From positions 1 to 12,846 of the forward strand of contig JANLXF010000110.1 of assembly GCA_031364965.1 (NCBI GenBank): DNA of 12,846 nt, written 5' to 3'. The notes under the pieces are model-generated. The model made no database searches. It was not told the origin of the DNA and worked only from the letters and a program-made list of their open reading frames with translations. Source of the stretch: JAOUEA01 sp031364965 (lineage in GTDB: Bacteria > Actinomycetota > UBA4738 > HRBIN12). Positions 7,197-12,846 of this stretch are shown here, one piece after another. Each line of letters starts with the position of its first letter. Within the stretch, counting starts at the first letter, position 1. Position numbers and translations under genes: made by a program.

Positions 7197-7270
7197 CGCA
7201 TCTCCTCCCGTCGGCTCCGTCGGCGACCGCCTGTCGTCGGTCCCGGCGGACGGCGAGCGGCGTACGTGGC

Positions 7271-8941
7271 ATGCTGCGCGCCATGCGCGACGAGGGCAAG
7301 TTCCGGTCTTCGATCGGCGCGCTCGTCGAGGCGTTCCGATCGCCGGACCTTCGCCGCGTCGAGATCGCCTGGGCGCTCTCGGTCACCGCGGACTGGATCG
7401 CGATCATCGTCCTCGCCGTCTTCGCGTTCGACGCGGGCGGCCCGCTCGCGGTCGGCCTCCTCGGCCTGATCCGGATGGTGCCCGCGGCGCTCGCCGCGCC
7501 TTTCTTCGCGATGCCCGCTGACCGCTACCCGCGGCAACGGGTGATGGCGATCGTCGAGGGAGCCCGCGCGCTCCTGATCGGCTCGGCGGGCGTCGCGGCT
7601 TGGCTCGGCCTTCCCGTGGCCGTCATCTACGTGCTCGTCATGGTGGCGGCCGTCGTCTCGAGCGCCCTGCGCTCCACCCAGTACGCGCTCCTGCCCTCGC
7701 TCGCCCGCTCGCCGCACGAGCTCGTCGCCGCCAACGTCGGACTCGCCACGATCGAGGGCCTCGGCATGCTGGCCGGACCGGTGCTCGCCGGGCTCTTCCT
7801 GACCCTCGCGGGATCCGGCACGCTGCTGGTCGCCGCGGGTGCCTCGTTCGGCGTGGCGGCCCTGGTGCTCGTCAGGATCGAAGGCGGCGGGTTCGCGCTC
7901 CCACAGCCGACGGGCCGGCGCCGACCGCTCGAGGAGGCGCTCGCTGGGTTCCGCACGCTGGCGACGATGCCGAAGCCGCGCCTGGTCGTCGAGCTATTCG
8001 GCGCGCAGACGGTCGTGCGGGGCCTGCTCGGAGTGCTGCTGGTGATCGCGTCGTTCGACCTGCTCGGCATGGGCGAGTCCGGGCTCGGGTACCTGTCCGC
8101 CGCGATCGGCGCGGGAGGGATGATCGGCGTGTTCGTGACCTTGGTGCTCGTGGGACGCCCGCACATGGCGGTGCCCTTCGGCTTCGCGCTGCTGGCGTGG
8201 GGCCTGCCGATCGCCCTGATCCCAGTACTGCCGTTCCCTCTCGCGGCGCTCGTGCTGATGGCCGTCGTCGGTGTCGGCAACAGCGTCGGCGACGTCGCCG
8301 GCATGACCACCCTGCAGCGGATCGTGCCCGACGCCGTGCTCGCTCGTGTGCTGGGGGTGCTCGACGGGCTGGTGCTGGGCGCCGTCGGTCTCGGCGGGAT
8401 CCTCGCTCCCGGGCTCGTCGCCTGGCTCGGCCCGCGTGGAGCCTTCTACGCCACGGGGGCAGTGCTCCCCGCCCTGGTGGCGGTCACGTGGCCGGCGCTC
8501 CGTAAGCTCGATCGGGACACCGTGGTTCCCGAGCGCGAGCTGGCGCTCCTGCGATCGATCGCGATCTTCGCCCCGCTCGACATCCCGACGGTCGACCACC
8601 TGGCCCAACAGCTGCACCCCCGCGTGGTGGAGCCGGGGGCCGCGATCATCACGCAGGGCGACGTCGGCGACCGCTTCTACATCATCGATCGAGGCGGGGT
8701 GGAGGTCTCGGCCGACGGCCGGCACGTCGCCGACCTCGGCCCGGGCGAGTTCTTCGGCGAGATCGCGCTGCTCCGCGACGTGCCGCGCACCGCGACCGTC
8801 ACCGCCACCGAGGAGACCCGGCTCCTCAGCCTCGAGCGCGACCAGTTCCTGACGGCCGTCACGGGGTTCGCGTACAGCCACCTCGAGGTCGACCGGATCG
8901 CGGTGCAGCGGCTGAACGACCTCGAGCAAGGCGCAGGGTAG
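7271..8941 (+). CDS. MFS transporter with C-terminal cyclic-nucleotide-binding domain
   Basis: This 556-residue inner-membrane protein joins two modules. Residues ~30-412 form a hydrophobic major-facilitator domain of 10-12 helices, including the loop MPADRYPRQRVM (81-92) equivalent to the MFS 2-3 loop. Residues ~428-530 form a CNB/CAP_ED domain: TQGDVGDRFYIIDRGGVEV (461-479), then the phosphate-binding cassette FFGEIALLRDVPRTATV with Glu497 and Arg506, the residues that hold the ribose and phosphate. Both are kept, so cAMP or cGMP binding is plausible. Transport could therefore be gated by a cyclic nucleotide, as proposed for similar actinobacterial fusions; the cargo is unknown. Two in-frame ATGs (7271 and 7283) are possible and neither has a clear Shine-Dalgarno; I took the first. 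It is head-to-head with the flavoenzyme gene, so they may share a promoter region. Confidence 0.88.
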   Translation: MLRAMRDEGKFRSSIGALVEAFRSPDLRRVEIAWALSVTADWIAIIVLAVFAFDAGGPLAVGLLGLIRMVPAALAAPFFAMPADRYPRQRVMAIVEGARALLIGSAGVAAWLGLPVAVIYVLVMVAAVVSSALRSTQYALLPSLARSPHELVAANVGLATIEGLGMLAGPVLAGLFLTLAGSGTLLVAAGASFGVAALVLVRIEGGGFALPQPTGRRRPLEEALAGFRTLATMPKPRLVVELFGAQTVVRGLLGVLLVIASFDLLGMGESGLGYLSAAIGAGGMIGVFVTLVLVGRPHMAVPFGFALLAWGLPIALIPVLPFPLAALVLMAVVGVGNSVGDVAGMTTLQRIVPDAVLARVLGVLDGLVLGAVGLGGILAPGLVAWLGPRGAFYATGAVLPALVAVTWPALRKLDRDTVVPERELALLRSIAIFAPLDIPTVDHLAQQLHPRVVEPGAAIITQGDVGDRFYIIDRGGVEVSADGRHVADLGPGEFFGEIALLRDVPRTATVTATEETRLLSLERDQFLTAVTGFAYSHLEVDRIAVQRLNDLEQGAG

Positions 8942-8977
8942 GACTAGCGGACCTGCGTGCCCCCGTAGGGCTCGCGC

Positions 8978-8996
8978 CGCGCTCAGACCGAGCGCG
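8978..8996. terminator. Hairpin between convergent genes, weak terminator candidate
   Basis: CGCGCTC (8978-8984) pairs with GAGCGCG (8990-8996) around a five-base loop in the 68-base gap between the converging transporter and thioredoxin-fold genes. Position is right for a shared terminator, but the stem is only 7 bp, there is no T-run, and such repeats are expected by chance at this GC content. Confidence 0.35.
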
Positions 8997-9009
8997 CGTT
9001 CCTCGCGCC

Positions 9010-9459
9010 TCAGCCGGGTTGGAAGGCAGGGAGCCCGTCGAGCGGCGAGGAGATCTCGATCGGATCCACGCCCGACGACCGCGCGAGCGTCGCGGCCACC
9101 CGGTTGAACCCCTCCCGGTCCCACGCCCCGACGACGTCGATCACCGTGCCCTCCTCGACCAGGTACAGCGTGGGCACCGAGACGATGTCGTAGGCGACGG
9201 AGGCTGCGTACGGAGGGGCGTCTTCGACCGTGCCGATCCCGAGACCGTACGTCTGGGCGAACCGCTCGAGCGCAGGAAGCGGATCTTGACCCACGCCGAT
9301 CGTCCGGCCCGGGGCGATGCCCTCGAACGCCGCCATCTTCGGCGCGGCGAGCTGGCACGTCGGGCAGGTCACCTTGTAGAAGAAGAGCGCCCGGGACCCC
9401 TCGACGGTCCCCACTCCCTCGAGGTCGGGGGCTCGGTCGCCGATCGCGAGCGGACTCAT
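9010..9459 (-). CDS. Thioredoxin-fold (redoxin/TlpA-like) protein with CPTC motif
   Basis: This is a 149-residue thioredoxin-fold protein. The segment IGDRAPDLEGVG (6-17) is the usual redoxin/AhpC-TSA opening, the strand ALFFYKV leads to the redox motif TCPTCQ (31-36, Cys32 and Cys35), and the conserved cis-proline is Pro96 in VSVPTLYLV. A CXXC with both cysteines argues for a disulfide reductase or transfer role rather than a one-Cys peroxidase. There is no signal peptide or membrane anchor, so it is probably cytoplasmic. It lies 41 bases behind the fibronectin-domain gene on the same strand and may be co-transcribed with it. ATG at 9459 is the only sensible start; a weak TGGGG precedes it. 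The frame is open further upstream, but that overlaps the neighbouring gene and lacks thioredoxin character. Partner and substrate are unknown. Confidence 0.83.
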   Translation of the reverse strand: MSPLAIGDRAPDLEGVGTVEGSRALFFYKVTCPTCQLAAPKMAAFEGIAPGRTIGVGQDPLPALERFAQTYGLGIGTVEDAPPYAASVAYDIVSVPTLYLVEEGTVIDVVGAWDREGFNRVAATLARSSGVDPIEISSPLDGLPAFQPG

Positions 9460-9500
9460 GACCCCAGCGTACGCGCGGCAGCAACCGCCGCGACGGGCAC

Positions 9501-10655
9501 TCAGCCGGCGGGGACGGTCTCCGGAGGGACGGCCGGGATCGGGGCGGCGTCGGACGCGGTGGTCGCCCCCGCCGGATCCGACGGGGCCGAGTCGCCGGCG
9601 GCGTTGGTCGCGACCACCCGATAGCTGTACGAGGTGCCCCCGGGGAGCCCGGTGTCGTTGAAGGTGGTCACGTCCTGCGCCGTCGTCGTGAGCGTGGTCC
9701 ACGTCGTGCCGTCGACCGAGCGTTCGACCCGGTAGCCGGTCTCGGTGGCGACATCGCTCCAACTCAGGGAGATCTCCGAGGACGACACGGCCACCGCCAC
9801 GACGATCGGCTGGTCGGCCACGGCGATCCACGTGGTCGCGGAGGCGACATCAGAGGTCGCGCCGTCGCCACCACGGGTGACGGTGATCACGCGGTAGAAG
9901 TAGTTCGTGTCGGCCGTGAGGTCTGTGTCGAGCGCGGACGTGACGTTCTGATCCACCTGCTTGACGAGTGTCCAGCCGGCGACGCCGTCGGCAGAGCGTT
10001 CCAGGCGGTAGGCCATCTCGCCGGTCACGTCGTCCCATCGCACCTCGACGACCGACGACGACACCCCGGCAGCCGTCACGCTCGTGGCCGGGGGGGCGAC
10101 CACGCCGGGGTCGACGATCGTCGACTCGCCGGCGCCCGCCGGATGACCGGAGGCCGGCGACGAGGGCTCGGTTCCACCGCGGGGGCCACCGGAGGGCGAC
10201 GAGCTCTCCCGTACCGAGGCGTTAGCGGGCTGGGCGGTGGCGGCAAGCTCGCTCACATCGGGGGCGCGCTCGGCGCGGGGCTGCTCGGCCTGAAGACCCA
10301 GCCCGGTCGTCACGCTCGTGAGCACGGATGCCACGACCTGGCGGGCTCGCGGGCTTGCGGAGGCCGTGCCGACGAAGGCGAGTGCCGCCACCAGCGTGAC
10401 CCCGACGAGACGATGGCCCGACCTGGGGCGTGGCTGCGCCACCGGCGCTTGAGCGGGGGTCGCCGTCCGAACGCTCCCAGGCCCTCGGGTCGCAAGGGCG
10501 GGCCGGCGGGGCGCCATCTGCCAGAGCGTCTCGAGCTCACGGATGTCACGGCGCCGGCGGCGACGATCGAGCACGGCCACCATCGCAGCGCCGCCCAAGA
10601 GGGCGACGTTCAGGGCCAGGACGCCCGCGATGACGAGCAGGAACACCTTCGTCAC
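9501..10655 (-). CDS. Membrane-anchored protein with tandem fibronectin type III domains
   Basis: This 384-residue protein probably acts at the cell surface. A hydrophobic helix at ~4-28 is followed by DRRRRRRD (30-37), which should stay inside; a second hydrophobic segment lies at ~83-100, then a Ser/Pro/Ala-rich linker (~125-185). Two fibronectin type III domains follow at about 187-275 and 280-367. They are recognisable duplicates: each has YRxERSxDG, a central T.L.DT.L.....Y.YRV strand pair and a final ATT. The predicted topology puts both FN3 domains outside. No LPXTG-type sorting signal and no catalytic domain are visible, so adhesion, sugar or partner binding is the most that can be said. 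The start is GTG at 10655 with AGGA close by; translation could begin later but would lose the first helix. The 41-base gap to the thioredoxin-fold gene allows an operon. Confidence 0.82.
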   Translation of the reverse strand: MTKVFLLVIAGVLALNVALLGGAAMVAVLDRRRRRRDIRELETLWQMAPRRPALATRGPGSVRTATPAQAPVAQPRPRSGHRLVGVTLVAALAFVGTASASPRARQVVASVLTSVTTGLGLQAEQPRAERAPDVSELAATAQPANASVRESSSPSGGPRGGTEPSSPASGHPAGAGESTIVDPGVVAPPATSVTAAGVSSSVVEVRWDDVTGEMAYRLERSADGVAGWTLVKQVDQNVTSALDTDLTADTNYFYRVITVTRGGDGATSDVASATTWIAVADQPIVVAVAVSSSEISLSWSDVATETGYRVERSVDGTTWTTLTTTAQDVTTFNDTGLPGGTSYSYRVVATNAAGDSAPSDPAGATTASDAAPIPAVPPETVPAG

Positions 10656-10703
10656 GATCCTGCAAGGGTACGGCAGTGGAGCGCGGCTCGCTCGGCGCTT
10701 TGC

Positions 10704-10739
10704 CGAACCGTCGCAGAACCTTGCGCGGGGGCGAACCGT
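10704..10739 (-). repeat. Pair of CGAACCGT direct repeats upstream of the fibronectin-domain gene
   Basis: CGAACCGT occurs at 10704-10711 and again at 10732-10739, starts 28 bases apart, with a partial copy (GAACC) at 10716-10720 between them. Relative to the - strand gene starting at 10655 they lie ~50-85 bases upstream, a reasonable position for a regulator site. No clear -35/-10 pair is visible; TACCCT at about 10668-10673 on the - strand is a weak -10-like hexamer. Confidence 0.35.
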
Positions 10740-10751
10740 TCCGTCATAGGG

Positions 10752-10793
10752 GAGGACTCGGGATTCGGTTGTCGTGCAACCTGTGTGGTCCTC
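10752..10793. other. Nested inverted repeat in the intergenic gap
   Basis: GAGGAC (10752-10757) pairs with GTCCTC (10788-10793), and inside them GGTTG (10767-10771) pairs with CAACC (10777-10781) around a five-base loop, separated by an asymmetric internal loop of 9 and 6 bases. It lies in the 234-base gap between the DUF302 stop (10890) and the fibronectin gene start (10655), so it could terminate the thioredoxin-DUF302 transcript or sit in the next gene's control region. It has no T-run. The remainder of the gap shows only the direct repeats listed separately. Confidence 0.35.
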
Positions 10794-10889
10794 GTGAGAC
10801 CCACCCTCGCGTCCGAGGCGCGGGACGTCGGCGAGTTCGAGCTCGGGGCGTTGCCGGCCCGTCGCTCCACTGTTGGCGTCGAGGTCAGA

Positions 10890-11285
10890 TCAGGCCAGGT
10901 TCGCCATCGCTCGGTCCAGCTTGTCCGCCACCTGGTCCGCGATCGGCGCGAGGGCCGCGTTCCCGGTGACGGTCACGAGCATGCGTGGGTCGATCGCCTC
11001 GACGATCGTGCCACCGTCGCCCGCTCGCACCACCACGTTGCACGGGAGCAGGAGCCCCACGGAGGGCTCGGCGTCGAGCGCTGCATGCGCGAGCGGGGGG
11101 TTGCACGCGCCGAGGATCACCTGCTGCGGCACCGTAACCCCCAGCTTGGCCTCCAGCGTGGCGCGCACGTCGATCTCGGTGAGCACCCCGAAGCCCTCGG
11201 CGGCGAGGACCTCTCGGACGGCGGCGACGGTCTCGTCGAACGGCCGGGCCAGCGAGACGGTGCTGCCGTACCGCGACGCGGTCAC
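10890..11285 (-). CDS. DUF302-family protein
   Basis: This 131-residue protein belongs to the DUF302 family, small alpha/beta proteins of unsettled biochemistry often found with thioredoxin, rhodanese or metal-response genes. It begins with a strand and helix (FDETVAAVREVLAAEGFGVLTEIDV, roughly 16-40), then the family core LGACNPPLAHAAL (58-70) and LLLPCNVVV (78-86), and ends with a helix in ADQVADKLDRAM. Two cysteines, Cys61 in CNPP and Cys82 in PCN, stand in the conserved motifs and could form a disulfide, carry a persulfide or bind metal. Translation starts at a GTG that overlaps the stop of the thioredoxin gene (GTGA), so expression is tied to it. That coupling makes the thioredoxin a natural candidate to reduce this protein; this is inference. 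No signal peptide is present. Confidence 0.87.
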   Translation of the reverse strand: MTASRYGSTVSLARPFDETVAAVREVLAAEGFGVLTEIDVRATLEAKLGVTVPQQVILGACNPPLAHAALDAEPSVGLLLPCNVVVRAGDGGTIVEAIDPRMLVTVTGNAALAPIADQVADKLDRAMANLA

Positions 11286-11668
11286 GAGCGGTCCTCGGCC
11301 AGGTCCGCCTGCTCGGCCTCGGCGAGCGTGCGGCGCACGTCGTCCATGTCGAGGTCGCGGACCGCATCGATCAACTGAGCCAGCGCCGTTTCGGGAAGGG
11401 CGCCCGGCTGCGAGAAGACGATGATCCCGTCACGGAACGCCATCAGCGTCGGGATCGATCGGATCCCGAAGCCGGCTGCGAGCTGTGGTTCTGCCTCCGT
11501 GTCCACCTTGGCGAACACGATGTCGTCATGAGTCTGCGACGCCCGCTCGAAGGTCGGCGCGAACGTCTGGCACGGACCACACCATGCCGCCCAGAAATCC
11601 ACGAGCACGATGCCGTCGCCGCCAACGGTCTCGTCGAAGGTCTCGGCCGTCAGATCGATCGTTGTCAT
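11282..11668 (-). CDS. trxA: Thioredoxin
   Basis: This 128-residue cytoplasmic thioredoxin has the canonical FWAAWCGPCQ active site (25-34, Cys30 and Cys33), cis-proline Pro73 in SIPTL, and the usual FAKVDTEAEPQLAAGFGIRS strand-helix (52-71). After the domain proper (~105) comes a charged ~20-residue tail, MDDVRRTLAEAEQADLAEDRS-like, longer than in E. coli thioredoxin. The ATG has GGAGGG five bases upstream on the - strand. A perfect palindrome sits 33 bases before the start, and the DUF302 gene follows with a GTGA overlap, so this is a separately regulated two-gene unit rather than a housekeeping thioredoxin gene next to a reductase. The open frame extends upstream into the SDR gene, but only as read-through shadow. 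The symbol indicates family; it is probably one of several thioredoxins in the genome. Confidence 0.92.
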   Translation of the reverse strand: MTTIDLTAETFDETVGGDGIVLVDFWAAWCGPCQTFAPTFERASQTHDDIVFAKVDTEAEPQLAAGFGIRSIPTLMAFRDGIIVFSQPGALPETALAQLIDAVRDLDMDDVRRTLAEAEQADLAEDRS

Positions 11669-11701
11669 ATGTCCCTCCTCGTCGGGCAGGGAGCTCGATG
11701 G

Positions 11702-11717
11702 ATACCCCCGGGGGTAT
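11702..11717. promoter_or_regulatory. Perfect 16-bp palindrome, probable CsoR/CstR-type operator
   Basis: ATACCCCCGGGGGTAT reads identically on both strands. It lies 33 bases upstream of the thioredoxin ATG, in the only AT-containing patch of the gap, so it probably overlaps the promoter (TATACC or TTCTAT on the - strand as a possible -10). With no loop it would make a poor hairpin, which favours a protein-binding site. TACCC...GGGTA palindromes are the known form of operators for the CsoR family (copper CsoR, persulfide CstR). No such regulator is encoded in this window. Confidence 0.68.
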
Positions 11718-11787
11718 AGAACGCCCGCGAGTGTCCGGCTATTCCGACGGGCGAGGGGCACGCGGCTCAAGGGTCCCGGTGGGGATG

Positions 11788-12555
11788 TCAGCCCGCGACG
11801 CCGCCGCCGTCGACCGGCAGCGCGACGCCGGTCACGAAGCTCGACTCGTCGCTCGCGAGGTAGAGGACCGCGCGCGCGATCTCGTCGGGCTCCCCCATCC
11901 GCGGGATCGGGCGCCCGTCGTTCGCGAACGCCAGGTACTCGTCCCAGGTCATGCCCTGGTTCCGCGCGTCCTCGTACTCCATCGGGGTCTCCGTGTCGCC
12001 CGGGCAGACGGCGTTCACGCGGATCCCCTGTGGCCCGTGGTCGATCGCCATCGACTTCGTCAGCAGCACGAGCCCTCCCTTGGCGGCACAGTACGCGGCG
12101 CCCCTCGCGGCGCCGACGAGCCCCCATCCGGAGCTGCAGTTGATGATCGACCCCGCCCCCTGCGCGATCATGTGCGGGAGCGCCGCCCGAGACATCAGGA
12201 AGGCCCCCTTCAAGCTGGTGTCGACCTGCAGGTCCCACTCGTCCTCGTCGCAGCCGAGCACGTCGTTCGCGATGTACACACCGGCGTTGTTGAACAAGAC
12301 GTCGAGCCGCCCGAACGTCTCGATCGCCCGGGCGACCGATCGTTCGCACTCGTCGTGCGAGCGCACATCGGCCCGGATGAAGATCCCCTCGCGGCCGGCC
12401 TCCTCGATCTCCCCGAGCACCTCGGCGCCCCGGGTCTCGTCGCGGCCGGTGATGGCCACGTTCGCTCCCTCGTGGGCGAAGCGGACGGCGGTCGCCCGAC
12501 CGATCCCCGATGTCCCGCCCGTGATGAGCGCCACCTTGCCTGCGAGTCGATCCAT
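11788..12555 (-). CDS. SDR-family NAD(P)-dependent oxidoreductase
   Basis: This 255-residue classical short-chain dehydrogenase/reductase interconverts an alcohol and ketone. The nucleotide-binding motif TGGTSGIG is at 12-19, ADV at 62-64 contacts the adenine, NNAG at 89-92, and the catalytic triad is Ser142 region (NCSSGWG), Tyr155 and Lys159 (YCAAK). PGDTETPM at 185-192 is the usual PG motif and the C-terminus ends with VTGVALPVDGGG, as in FabG-like enzymes. Length is normal. Asn33-Val-Ala with Arg38 after strand 2 (ITGRD) hints at NADP rather than NAD, weakly. Substrate is unknown; the product name FabG would be over-precise. The ATG lacks a clear Shine-Dalgarno but the gene begins 10 bases after the GcvT-family gene, so coupling with it is likely. 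A 119-base gap with its own operator separates it from thioredoxin. Confidence 0.9.
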   Translation of the reverse strand: MDRLAGKVALITGGTSGIGRATAVRFAHEGANVAITGRDETRGAEVLGEIEEAGREGIFIRADVRSHDECERSVARAIETFGRLDVLFNNAGVYIANDVLGCDEDEWDLQVDTSLKGAFLMSRAALPHMIAQGAGSIINCSSGWGLVGAARGAAYCAAKGGLVLLTKSMAIDHGPQGIRVNAVCPGDTETPMEYEDARNQGMTWDEYLAFANDGRPIPRMGEPDEIARAVLYLASDESSFVTGVALPVDGGGVAG

Positions 12556-12565
12556 GGGGGCGATG

Positions 12566-12846
12566 CTACGCGAGAGAGGCTGCCGGGCGCTCCTTGCGCG
12601 GGTCGACGAACGGGATCGCGGCCGTGAAGCCCTCGAGGTGTTCTCCTTCCTCCGTCACGACGTCGAGACGGTGCCCCGGGTCAGCGAGGTCGATCGGGAC
12701 CCAGACGTACCCGATGTTCTTCTCGAGGCCGGGCGACCAGACCGCGTCCGTGAGGTAGCCGACCTTCTTCCCGTCGACGAAGGCGTCCCAGTACTGGGAC
12801 ATCTCGGCTCTGAGCTCGTCGCCCGGGAGCTCGATGCCCACCAGCT
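12566..12846 (-). CDS. GcvT-family (aminomethyltransferase-like) protein, C-terminal part
   Basis: Only the last ~93 codons are in the window; the frame continues past the right edge, and the first GTG inside it (12841) is an internal Val in an LVGIEL strand, not a start. The segment DGKKVGYLTDAVWSPGLEKN (starting about 22 residues in) followed by IGYVWVP is the typical C-terminal beta-barrel of folate-dependent aminomethyltransferases, a family that includes glycine-cleavage T protein, dimethylsulfoniopropionate demethylase DmdA and aromatic O-demethylases. The tail FVDPRKERPA is also usual. With the folate-binding N-terminal part missing, the substrate cannot be assigned. It sits upstream of the SDR gene with a 10-base gap, suggesting a joint catabolic operon, perhaps demethylation followed by dehydrogenation, which is speculation. 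Confidence 0.85.
   Translation of the reverse strand, partial: LVGIELPGDELRAEMSQYWDAFVDGKKVGYLTDAVWSPGLEKNIGYVWVPIDLADPGHRLDVVTEEGEHLEGFTAAIPFVDPRKERPAASLA

Noticed and set aside
5577..7469. 630-codon + strand frame opposite the flavoenzyme
   Set aside because: Compositional shadow; the - strand reading has the FAD motif, family signatures and a strong Shine-Dalgarno.
7994..9484. 496-codon - strand frame overlapping the transporter
   Set aside because: Antisense to the conserved MFS-CNB gene for most of its length and out of frame with the thioredoxin-fold gene.
10143..11378. 411-codon + strand frame across the fibronectin, DUF302 and thioredoxin genes
   Set aside because: It is a mosaic shadow of several - strand genes without domain content.
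11741..11787. Possible terminator after the SDR gene
   Set aside because: Only scattered short complementary GC words; no stem of meaningful length, so transcripts may read through to the thioredoxin operator region.
11485..12627. 380-codon + strand frame opposite thioredoxin and SDR
   Set aside because: Antisense shadow; both opposing genes have intact active-site motifs.
1..12846. tRNA/rRNA genes, CRISPR arrays, insertion sequences, defence islands
   Set aside because: Looked for cloverleaf-like segments, regularly spaced repeats, transposase or integrase motifs and nuclease/ATPase defence modules; found none.

Overview
The window is very GC-rich, has dense non-tRNA coding content, uses GTG starts freely and carries domain combinations (MFS fused to a cyclic-nucleotide sensor, spermidine-dehydrogenase-like flavoenzyme, thioredoxin plus DUF302) that fit a high-GC Gram-positive (Actinomycetota-like) chromosome. 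That placement is an inference from composition and gene content; nothing here fixes genus or class. I see no tRNA, rRNA, insertion sequence, CRISPR array or phage gene. It reads as ordinary chromosome with a catabolic operon at the left end and several small stress or redox units to its right.

Left (2-4249, + strand): a tightly packed leucine/isovalerate (liu) catabolic operon in the order carboxyltransferase (liuB, 5' end outside the window), methylglutaconyl-CoA hydratase (liuC), biotin carboxylase/biotin carrier (liuD), HMG-CoA lyase (liuE). Successive genes overlap by 4, 25 and 4 bases. LiuB+LiuD carboxylate 3-methylcrotonyl-CoA, LiuC hydrates the product to HMG-CoA, and LiuE cleaves that to acetyl-CoA and acetoacetate. 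LiuD is short and has only a small region between its carboxylase and biotinyl domains.

Middle (4246-9010): a convergent GNAT acetyltransferase; a 76-residue acidic, Pro-rich, probably disordered protein behind a near-perfect Shine-Dalgarno; a perfect 17-bp hairpin that separates it from a convergent 30-residue single-membrane-segment protein; a 599-residue FAD enzyme of the spermidine dehydrogenase type that lacks the usual Tat export segment; and, divergent from it, an MFS transporter with a C-terminal cyclic-nucleotide-binding domain.

Right (9010-12846, all - strand): a thioredoxin-fold protein with a CPTC motif; a two-membrane-segment protein with tandem fibronectin type III domains; a thioredoxin-DUF302 pair coupled by a GTGA overlap and preceded by a perfect 16-bp palindrome ATACCCCCGGGGGTAT that resembles CsoR/CstR-type operators; an SDR dehydrogenase; and the C-terminal end of a GcvT-family protein just upstream of it. 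The thioredoxin-DUF302 unit with its operator is the best candidate for a small, incompletely described regulated system, probably a response to copper or reactive sulfur. This is a hypothesis from the operator shape and the conserved cysteines.
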